The notes beneath the pieces were generated by a model. That model was not told the origin of the DNA. It made no database searches and saw only the letters and a list, made by a program, of their open reading frames with translations. Position numbers and translations under genes: made by a program. A DNA stretch of 12,515 bases from JAABSQ01 sp964573705 (GTDB lineage Bacteria; Desulfobacterota; Desulfobacteria; Desulfobacterales; Desulfococcaceae), in contig CAZNLT010000174.1 of assembly GCA_964573705.1 (NCBI GenBank), positions 1-12,515 on the forward strand, written 5' to 3'. The stretch's first letter is position 1, and each line of letters begins with the position of its first letter. This document shows positions 1 to 5,846 of the stretch, in pieces.

Positions 1-140
1 CCCCGGTACCCGAACAGAAAAAAGCCGAAGGTCCCGAGAAAGACCACCAGCCACACGTATACCTTCAGAAAAGCGGCGGCTTCGGCGGTATCCAGATCCC
101 GGACCGGCCTTTTGCGGATTCCTTTTTCGGACGCTGCCAT
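1..140 (-). CDS. Partial small membrane protein, N-terminus only
   Basis: A reading frame starts at the ATG at 140 and stays open for 46 codons to the left edge, so only the N-terminus is visible. It begins MAASEKGIRKRPVRDL, a basic cytoplasmic-looking stretch. A strongly hydrophobic segment at about residues 27-44 (VYVWLVVFLGTFGFFLFGY) follows and reads as one membrane helix. The start lies 5 nt after the helicase stop codon, and a GGAAG formed by the last helicase codons sits about 8 nt upstream, so translation is probably coupled to the helicase. I do not recognise a family. Its place as last visible gene of the antitoxin-toxin-helicase operon suggests it works with the membrane-anchored helicase, but that is inference. 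Confidence 0.6.
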   Translation of the reverse strand, partial: MAASEKGIRKRPVRDLDTAEAAAFLKVYVWLVVFLGTFGFFLFGYR

Positions 141-145
141 GTGGA

Positions 146-2875
146 TTACTTCCAGATCTGCATGCGGTCGGATTTCCACCGCAAACCTTGAATAGTCTGA
201 AGCCGTGCCCTGACCAGTTCTCTTCTGCCCTCGACCGTGCGGGTATAGACCAGGTCGGCCGGGCAGAGGTGCTTTCGCCACCGGTTCTGAAAAAACAGGG
301 CGGAAGCCTTTTTACGGGCGATCAACTGGGGAACGGTAAAATAGTCTTCGATGCGTTTCCCGACCCGTTTTCGATATAGACGGATCAGATACCGGGGGTT
401 TTCCACCGGCTCGATCACCTCTTGAAAGGCGTCCAGAAAAAGCGATTTTTCAAAGGTGGAGCCTCCTCGCAGACGGCAGGCGACGCCGCCGTCGGGTTCT
501 TTGTGAACACAGACCTGTGTGGAATCGGAGGTTTGCCGAATATGGCCGAGGTGAACCAGGGTTTCCAGAACCGCCTGCCCGATACGTCCCAGGCCGGCCG
601 CATCCGCCCCGAACCGGAGCCAGGCACTTGCGGTACGGATGGTGGCGGGAAGCAGCCACAAGCAGAACCCGCCGAAGAGCACCGCGGCTGCTCCCGAAAG
701 AACCAGGCGTCCGAAACCGATCATAAAGGCGGTGACAGCCGAAACCAGAAGCAACAAACCGATCAGTTGCTTCACCAGCAGAATCGTGCCGTTTCGCACC
801 ATGATTTGCCCCGGCGCCGCTGCGGCCTCAGACGGTGCCTTCACCTCCTCGACCATTCTCGCTTCACCGGCACCCCCTTTCAACGCAGCCTCCCAGGCTG
901 CCCGCAGCCCGTCCCGGTCGGTAGCCCGGCGAATCATTTCAGCATTCGAGTCTGTGATCACCGCGTTTTTCAGCGGCGGAGTGGGGAGGTCCAGGCGGTC
1001 GGCGCCGCTTTCGATCCGATCCCCGGTTGAAGAGACCCCCACAAATGCCCTGAGCCGCCGGTTCAGCAGCGCCAGATCGCTCTCGGTCTCGGCCATTCCG
1101 GGCACGGTGCAGACCAGGTGCCAGATATTGGCGGTCTTGTCCGGATTGCCGCTTTCAATCCGAATGGCCCGACCCCGCATCTGATTGGACAGCACCCAGG
1201 AGCCGACCCAGGTCGCCAGAATCAGGGAATTGATAAAGGGCGCATCCCACCCTTCTCCAAGAAGCGATTTGGTGCCGACCAGAAGATTCACCCCGCCCAG
1301 CCGAAAGAGCTCGGTCATCATCCGCACCATCTGATCCCCGGCGGTGCCGACCGGCCGAACAATCAGAAAACCCGGATCATGGCCGAGGGGATCGAATCGC
1401 AATCGATCGAGAGCCACCCCGAATTCCACCGCGATCATCTGAAGGTCGGAGACCGCCGATTCCGGAATGACCGTCAGAGATCCGCAGAGAATCCCCGGAC
1501 GGATTTCCCAAAGGTGCTCCCGCCGTATCCGTTCGAATACCGGCACCACCCCAATCCGTTTGAGCGGTGCCATGTCGTCGATAAAGCTGGGCATGTCGCC
1601 GGCATAAATAAAATCGGTCAACACCACCATCCGCATGGCATCTTTGAGAGATTCGCTCTCCACCCGAACCACCTCCACGATGCTCTCCAGCTTGCTGAGG
1701 GAGGCCGTCAGGTTTTTTTGGATCTTCTGCGTGCTTTGAAGCACCACCTTTCGCCGCTCCACCGCCCCGATGCGGCTCAATTGACGGCGGATTTCTTTCA
1801 TTCGGGATGAAACCGGTGCAAACGAATCCGGGTCTTTGAAAAGCGCGTAAGTCAACAGGATCTCCATCCACTGCAGGGTCATGGGTGGGATCTGTTTTCG
1901 GTCCACCCCCAGCGTGTCCAGGGCTTCGGAAGAGATCCATCGGTCCACGTGATTGAGAAAAACCAGCATGCTCGAAAAACAGGCGGTGTCCGTAAAAATC
2001 GCCTCCAGGTGCTCCTCCGGAGAGATCATCCAGGGATGGGATTCGACCCCGTCGATAAAATCGAAGTCGAGGGCGATCTCTTCCAAAAAGGTGTCCACCG
2101 CCTCACGGAATTCCTGAATCGGCCGGTGTTCGAGTTCGGTGGGAGAGGAAAAGAAGACATAATCCTGATGGGGGCAGAGGTTCTGTTCCAGCAGCAGCTC
2201 CGGCACGGTAATTTCCGAATCCACCGGTCCGCAGAGAGATTTGTACCGCTCCCATTCAGCGAAGGAGACATCAAAGGGCGGTGTGGCGGTCAGGGCCACG
2301 AGGGTGGGATCATTCAGGGTGCCGTGCAGAGCCGTGAGGCTTTTCCACCAGGCGTTTTTGAGATGATGGGCCTCATCCACCACAATGGTTTGTACACCCG
2401 ATGCTCTGAAATGCGCCAAACTGTCCGGTGCGGATGAACCGGACTTGACCGGGCGGGGGGAAACCGCATCTTCGGGTTCTTCGTCATCGGTTGCCTCCGA
2501 TTCGCCGTTTGATTCCATCGGTTCCGGTTCCCCGGAATGGAGGCTGTACAATCCCTGATAAGTGCCGACAGTCATGAATCCGGGTCGCTTCAGGTCGGTG
2601 GAGATCCAGTCCGGCCGGTGAACGGTTTCGGGCAGAAACAATTCCACGAATCGGTCGATCCATTGATCCCGAATGGCCAGGGTGGGCGCCAGAATCAAGG
2701 TCGGCCGGTCGAGGCGGCGGACCACCTCCAGCCCCAGCACCGTTTTACCGGAGCCGGGCGGAGCGATCACATGGAGACGGTCGTCCTCCAGGTGTTCTTC
2801 AAGCTCGTTCAACACCCGCTGCTGGTAAGGCCGCCAAGAGTAACAGAACCGGATATCATCTGAAAAGCGATACAT
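146..2875 (-). CDS. Membrane-anchored SF2 DEAH-type helicase
   Basis: This 909-residue protein has a complete superfamily 2 helicase/translocase motor. It shows a Q-motif-like WRPYQQ at 14-19, Walker A APPGSGKT at 38-45, motif Ia around PTLAIRDQW (64-72), Walker B DEAH at 167-170, motif III TAT at 196-198, motif V around GEGWDAP (540-546) and motif VI QMRGRAIR at 565-572. It should therefore hydrolyse ATP and move on nucleic acid. Unusual parts are an acidic, low-complexity insert at about 113-150, a mostly helical insert of about 200 residues between the two RecA lobes, and two predicted membrane helices at about 698-719 and 724-746. A C-terminal domain of about 160 residues of unknown function follows. 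The motor shows no nuclease motif. The ATG at 2875 is the first start after the toxin stop, lies in the same frame as the toxin gene, and has no Shine-Dalgarno, so reinitiation is likely. Overall architecture resembles uncharacterised proteins annotated as DEAD/DEAH box helicase family (from memory). Role in DNA repair or defence is unproven. Confidence 0.88.
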   Translation of the reverse strand: MYRFSDDIRFCYSWRPYQQRVLNELEEHLEDDRLHVIAPPGSGKTVLGLEVVRRLDRPTLILAPTLAIRDQWIDRFVELFLPETVHRPDWISTDLKRPGFMTVGTYQGLYSLHSGEPEPMESNGESEATDDEEPEDAVSPRPVKSGSSAPDSLAHFRASGVQTIVVDEAHHLKNAWWKSLTALHGTLNDPTLVALTATPPFDVSFAEWERYKSLCGPVDSEITVPELLLEQNLCPHQDYVFFSSPTELEHRPIQEFREAVDTFLEEIALDFDFIDGVESHPWMISPEEHLEAIFTDTACFSSMLVFLNHVDRWISSEALDTLGVDRKQIPPMTLQWMEILLTYALFKDPDSFAPVSSRMKEIRRQLSRIGAVERRKVVLQSTQKIQKNLTASLSKLESIVEVVRVESESLKDAMRMVVLTDFIYAGDMPSFIDDMAPLKRIGVVPVFERIRREHLWEIRPGILCGSLTVIPESAVSDLQMIAVEFGVALDRLRFDPLGHDPGFLIVRPVGTAGDQMVRMMTELFRLGGVNLLVGTKSLLGEGWDAPFINSLILATWVGSWVLSNQMRGRAIRIESGNPDKTANIWHLVCTVPGMAETESDLALLNRRLRAFVGVSSTGDRIESGADRLDLPTPPLKNAVITDSNAEMIRRATDRDGLRAAWEAALKGGAGEARMVEEVKAPSEAAAAPGQIMVRNGTILLVKQLIGLLLLVSAVTAFMIGFGRLVLSGAAAVLFGGFCLWLLPATIRTASAWLRFGADAAGLGRIGQAVLETLVHLGHIRQTSDSTQVCVHKEPDGGVACRLRGGSTFEKSLFLDAFQEVIEPVENPRYLIRLYRKRVGKRIEDYFTVPQLIARKKASALFFQNRWRKHLCPADLVYTRTVEGRRELVRARLQTIQGLRWKSDRMQIWK

Positions 2876-2887
2876 GCGGAGGGTGGA

Positions 2888-3331
2888 TCAGAAAGGCTGG
2901 CCGGGTGTAATCACAGTAAAACAACCGAAAACCTTGTAATCACGCGCATTACTGGAAAGAATCGTTGAGACTTGATGGGTGATATATGTAGCTGCCAGCA
3001 TGGTATCAAGGACACGTTTTCTTCCAAGATTAAATTCGTGCATCCACACGTAAAACTGCTCAATGGATGCCGAAGTAATCAGTGCATGCCGGGTTTCCCG
3101 TGCATGCCACCAAGTCCTGGCCTTTTCTAAAGCTTCAGGCATGAGCAGGGGATGTTCAAATCTGCGTGAATCTGTGATCACATGCACAAATTCGGCGATA
3201 ACTTGCGGCGATAGGAAGAAGGTATCACCGACCGACAGATGGTTGTGCATTTCCTCCATCGCATCGAGATGCCCCGGATGTTCCCGGACTGATACCTCTA
3301 CCAGAAAAGTCGTATCAAGCCCAATTTTCAT
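2888..3331 (-). CDS. vapC: PIN-domain toxin ribonuclease, VapC type
   Basis: A 147-residue PIN-domain protein, the usual length for VapC toxins, which are Mg2+-dependent endoribonucleases acting on tRNA, rRNA or mRNA. Expected acidic residues are present: D6 in GLDTTFLVE, E47 in VIAEFVHV, D109 in RVLDTMLA, and the C-terminal SSNARDY block (126-132) with N128 and D131. The active site therefore looks intact. The ATG at 3331 is preceded by GGAGAA about 9 nt upstream, and the gene overlaps the end of the antitoxin gene by 17 nt, a typical toxin-antitoxin arrangement. Its TGA stop is followed 12 nt later, in the same frame, by the helicase ATG. Base composition is visibly richer in A+T than the helicase or the ACH-GNAT gene, which points to separate acquisition. 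The RNA target cannot be told from the sequence. Confidence 0.85.
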   Translation of the reverse strand: MKIGLDTTFLVEVSVREHPGHLDAMEEMHNHLSVGDTFFLSPQVIAEFVHVITDSRRFEHPLLMPEALEKARTWWHARETRHALITSASIEQFYVWMHEFNLGRKRVLDTMLAATYITHQVSTILSSNARDYKVFGCFTVITPGQPF

Positions 3332-3557
3332 CGATCATTTCTCCGAGCAGATCATCACCCCCCGTCAAGGGACGTAGTACCTTTCCGACGGAAACCGGTT
3401 GTAAATCGCGCAAGCTGATATTTGGCTGAAGGTGATTTTGCCGGTATTCCTCCATGGCTTGGCGAATAAGTTCAGATGCGGACCGGTCATGGGCTTTGGC
3501 ATATGCCTGGAAATCCCTGTAGATCGGTTCGGATATTTCAAGGGTAATTGTTTTCAT
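3315..3557 (-). CDS. Ribbon-helix-helix antitoxin
   Basis: An 80-residue protein whose first 40 residues fit a ribbon-helix-helix DNA-binding fold. A short strand TITLEIS (3-9) is followed by two helices, about PIYRDFQAYAKAH (11-23) and SASELIRQAMEEYRQ (26-40). The acidic C-terminus (GGDDLLGEMIDENWA, 66-80) is the expected toxin-binding tail. I chose the ATG at 3557 over the GTG four codons upstream because GGAG at 3564-3567 lies 6 nt before it and because the RHH strand conventionally begins right after this Met. As dimers such proteins neutralise the PIN toxin and repress their own promoter. The near-palindrome 3609-3624 upstream is a good operator candidate. Distinguishing VapB-like from FitA- or CopG-like would need a profile search. 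Confidence 0.8.
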   Translation of the reverse strand: MKTITLEISEPIYRDFQAYAKAHDRSASELIRQAMEEYRQNHLQPNISLRDLQPVSVGKVLRPLTGGDDLLGEMIDENWA

Positions 3558-3595
3558 ACATATCTCCACAAATAGTTTTTCTTCATGGAATCTTT

Positions 3596-3624
3596 TTTTT
3601 ACAAGATGTTAAAACATGTTTCAA
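3596..3624 (-). promoter_or_regulatory. Predicted sigma70-type promoter of the toxin-antitoxin-helicase operon
   Basis: Reading the minus strand, TTGAAA (3619-3624) matches five of six -35 positions. After a 17-nt spacer, TAAAAA (3596-3601) matches four of six -10 positions. Transcription would start near 3588, leaving about 30 nt before the antitoxin ATG at 3557. It is the only reasonable promoter I found upstream of the four-gene operon. Confidence 0.5.
3609..3624. promoter_or_regulatory. Near-perfect palindrome, probable antitoxin operator
   Basis: The plus strand reads TTAAAACATGTTTCAA. Its centre AAACATGTTT is a perfect 10-bp palindrome, and the full 16 bp are symmetric except for one base pair in the arms. 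It overlaps the predicted -35 box and spacer, the usual place for autorepression by an RHH antitoxin dimer or toxin-antitoxin complex. Binding is inferred from position and symmetry only. Confidence 0.5.
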
Positions 3625-3689
3625 ATCGACTGTGGCGAGATCAAATCCCGGCCAAGGTCAATTCTCATAGCCTCTTTCCTTCATCGTCC

Positions 3690-5561
3690 TTAAACAGGCT
3701 CATCAAACCGGCAGCTCAGAAGCACGTCTTCTTCCATCTGAACCCGGGTCTTATACGGCAGGGACTTGAACAGGTTGATCATGCGTTTGTTTTTCTGGGA
3801 AGTATAGGCGAACAATCCGGCGATGCCGTTTTCCCGGGCCGCTTCGGCCAGTTTGCGAATCAGCATGCGGCCCATGCCTTTTTCCTGAAACTCTTTGCTC
3901 ACTGAAAAAGCGACCTCGGCCATATTGCGCGACTGATCCAGGTAATACTCCCCCACCCCGACGATTTTTCCGAAGCCGAATTCACCCACCACCGCCACAA
4001 AAGTGAAATTGTGGACATAGTCGATCTTGAAGGTGCTCTCCACATCGGTGCGAAGGAACTGCTTTTTTTCCTGAAAGAAGCGGGAGACCACATCCTCCCG
4101 CTCGAGGTGGTAGAAATGCTCCTGAATCCGCCTTTCATCCACCGGTTTGGCGGGCCGCAGGATGATGTTCCGGCCGTCGATCTCCACCGTCTCTTCGAGC
4201 TTCACCGGATAAACCCCCTGTACCGATTCGCCGAGACTCCGGTCCTTGCCCACCATGCCCAGTTTTTTGGCCTTTCCCAGGAGTTCGTCCCGGAAATCGG
4301 GATGGGCGATGCTGATCAGGGCCATGGCCCGCTCCTGGATGCTTTTGCCGAAGAGGCTCACCGCACCGAACTCGGTCACCACAAACCGAACATCCTCCCG
4401 TGGAACCGTCACGATGGTTTCTGTCAGCAGGGGAACAATTCGACTCGCCTTTCCGTGATCGGTGGTGGCATGGAGCATGATGATCGATTTGCCGCCCCTG
4501 GACCGGTTGGAGCCCCGCACGAAATTGGGGATGCCGGAGACCCCGGCGTAGAGGGTGTTGGCCACCGCATCGCAGGAAACCTGGCCCGCCAGATCGATGG
4601 TCTGGGCCACGTTCATGGAAACCATTTTGGTATGTCGGGAAATGACATCCACATCATTAACGTAATCGAAAGGATGGAAATCCACCGACGGGTTGAAATC
4701 GAGAAACTCATAAAGGGCCTGGGTTCCCATGGCGCATCCGGCCACCAGTTTGCCTTCGTTGTATCCCTTTTTTCGGTTGGTGATGACTCCTCTCGAATAG
4801 AGGTGCATGATATCATCCGTCAGGAAAAAAGAGTGGATTCCCAGGTCGTTCTTATCGGCCAATGCCTGGACCGTGGCCTGGGAAGCCGCATCCAGGCCGA
4901 TCTGGAGAGTGGAGCCGTCTTCGATCAGACGGGCGATGTGCCTGCCGATCCGGGCGGCCTCCTCGGACGGCGCAACCGGGGATACGGTCATCAGGTCTTC
5001 TTCATGCTCGACGATGATATCCACATCGTTGATGTTGATAAAACTCTGCCCCAGCACCCGGGGCATCCGCGGATTGATCTGAGCGATGACCAGATCGGCG
5101 GAGAGTGCCGCGGCCTGGGTCACATCCACCGACACTCCCAGGCTCAGCCAACCGAAATCGTCAGGCGGGGTCACCTGAATCATCGCCACATCGATGGGAA
5201 TCAGCCGGCTTTTGAACAGATGCGGCACCTCGGAGACATTGACCGGCGTATAAAACCGCATGTTCCGGGCCAGCTCTTCGGATTTGGCGGATCCGAGATA
5301 GATCGACCGAATATTGAGCCGCTGGTCCTGGGTGCGATTGGCGATCCGGGTCAGAGAAACGGTTTCCTGGGACATCAGCCGAATGATCTCAAGATCCGAA
5401 AACCGCCGGGCGTTCTCCGCAAGCCCCTGAACCAGATACTGGGGCTCTCCGCAATAGGAACCGATAAAAATTCGCTGGCCCGACCGTATCCGGCTGACAG
5501 CCTCTTGGATCGATTTGATTTTTGTCGGATACTCGTCCGGCCAATAGCGTGGGGTCGGCAT
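3690..5561 (-). CDS. Acetyl-CoA hydrolase/transferase-like domain fused to GNAT acetyltransferase
   Basis: A 623-residue two-domain protein. Residues about 15-430 have the acetyl-CoA hydrolase/CoA-transferase fold: GQRIFIGSYCGEPQ near the N-terminus, PIDVAMIQVTPPD (122-134), ARLIEDGSTLQIG (210-222), FHPFDYVND (295-303) and FVVTEFGAVSLFGKS (393-407). Residues about 465-620 are a GNAT domain with the acetyl-CoA loop QEKGMG at 559-564. Active family members carry a catalytic Glu in a block like HTEMFSDG. Here the aligned block is HSFFLTDD (243-250), with F245 in place of Glu, and the downstream GxGGQxDF-type loop reads GVSGIPNF (340-347). The first domain may thus bind acyl-CoA without turning it over and regulate lysine acetylation by the second. 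By analogy, the Salmonella protein acetyltransferase Pat has an inactive acyl-CoA synthetase-like domain. The start at 5561 has GAGGAG 6 nt upstream; the frame extends 59 codons further but without family similarity. Monocistronic, divergent from the AOR gene. Confidence 0.88.
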   Translation of the reverse strand: MPTPRYWPDEYPTKIKSIQEAVSRIRSGQRIFIGSYCGEPQYLVQGLAENARRFSDLEIIRLMSQETVSLTRIANRTQDQRLNIRSIYLGSAKSEELARNMRFYTPVNVSEVPHLFKSRLIPIDVAMIQVTPPDDFGWLSLGVSVDVTQAAALSADLVIAQINPRMPRVLGQSFININDVDIIVEHEEDLMTVSPVAPSEEAARIGRHIARLIEDGSTLQIGLDAASQATVQALADKNDLGIHSFFLTDDIMHLYSRGVITNRKKGYNEGKLVAGCAMGTQALYEFLDFNPSVDFHPFDYVNDVDVISRHTKMVSMNVAQTIDLAGQVSCDAVANTLYAGVSGIPNFVRGSNRSRGGKSIIMLHATTDHGKASRIVPLLTETIVTVPREDVRFVVTEFGAVSLFGKSIQERAMALISIAHPDFRDELLGKAKKLGMVGKDRSLGESVQGVYPVKLEETVEIDGRNIILRPAKPVDERRIQEHFYHLEREDVVSRFFQEKKQFLRTDVESTFKIDYVHNFTFVAVVGEFGFGKIVGVGEYYLDQSRNMAEVAFSVSKEFQEKGMGRMLIRKLAEAARENGIAGLFAYTSQKNKRMINLFKSLPYKTRVQMEEDVLLSCRFDEPV

Positions 5562-5567
5562 GGGATT

Positions 5568-5573
5568 CTCCTC
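5568..5573 (-). promoter_or_regulatory. Ribosome binding site deciding the ACH-GNAT start
   Basis: The minus strand reads GAGGAG here, 6 nt before the ATG at 5561. This strong site supports starting the protein at MPTPRYWPDEY rather than at ATG codons up to 5738 in the same frame. Confidence 0.75.
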
Positions 5574-5588
5574 TGGGCTGTGAATTCG

Positions 5589-5613
5589 AACAGCTGTTGT
5601 TCTTATGTTAACA
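5589..5613. promoter_or_regulatory. Pair of short palindromes upstream of ACH-GNAT
   Basis: AACAGCTGTT (5589-5598) and TGTTAACA (5606-5613) are both perfect palindromes, with centres 16 bp apart, and share the AACA/TGTT half-element. They lie 28-52 nt upstream of the ACH-GNAT start, where a promoter would be expected (minus strand TTAACATAAG is a weak -10-like stretch). A dimeric regulator could bind here; no regulator is identified. Confidence 0.3.
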
Positions 5614-5763
5614 CAGGAATCCGGCTCAGGGATAGCGTTTTCGACCTGGAATACCCCCCCTCGCTTTCCGCCGTACAGGTGCGGCTCTCCTATCATGATC
5701 CGACCCATTGGGCTGAGCGCCGCAACATCACCGAGCACACGAAAGTCACCTCACTTTTCATCC

Positions 5764-5791
5764 TTGACAGCACCTTCGGTTATCATTTACA
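5764..5791 (+). promoter_or_regulatory. Possible promoter of the AOR-MttB operon
   Basis: A perfect -35 hexamer TTGACA (5764-5769) is followed after 16 nt by the poor -10 candidate TTTACA (5786-5791, three of six matches). The local AT-rich stretch runs on to the AGGAGG at 5827. A weak -10 may mean activator dependence, or that the real -10 is elsewhere. Confidence 0.3.
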
Positions 5792-5846
5792 AGTAACTGT
5801 TTGGTTAAAAATTACCCTTTATTCCCAGGAGGTAATCGGAATCAGA

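Larger units (their letters stand above)
5562..5846. other. Divergent intergenic control region
   Basis: These 285 bp separate the minus-strand ACH-GNAT gene from the plus-strand AOR gene. They hold the ACH-GNAT ribosome binding site, two palindromes (5589-5613), a small hairpin (GCCGTA-CAGG-TGCGGC, 5670-5685) and a possible AOR promoter. The stretch 5640-5735 keeps a coding-like high GC content and is open in several frames, but none of the short peptides resembles a known protein, so I call no gene. Confidence 0.6.

Noticed and set aside
422..1810. Two long plus-strand frames (422-1030 and 1118-1810) opposite the helicase.
   Set aside because: Their products are rich in Pro, Arg, His and Gln with no recognisable motif, while the minus strand carries ordered helicase motifs through the same region.
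3590..3602. The T-rich run at 3592-3600 as an intrinsic terminator for plus-strand transcription.
   Set aside because: No GC-rich stem precedes it and no plus-strand gene ends nearby; it reads better as the AT-rich -10 region of the minus-strand operon.
5640..5700. A resemblance of the minus-strand GAGCCG...TACGG stretch to group II intron domain V.
   Set aside because: The match is limited to a few bases, the domain V stem cannot be completed, and there is no intron reverse-transcriptase gene nearby.
5562..5738. N-terminal extension of the ACH-GNAT protein from ATG codons at or below 5738.
   Set aside because: The strong GAGGAG at 5568-5573 fits the ATG at 5561, and the extension shows no similarity to the family N-terminus.
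4011..5846. A plus-strand reading frame that is open for about 1.8 kb and runs in frame into the AOR gene.
   Set aside because: It is antisense to the well-supported ACH-GNAT gene and its translation resembles no family. Long antisense openness is a by-product of GC-rich codon use. AOR homology begins exactly at the ATG at 5847.
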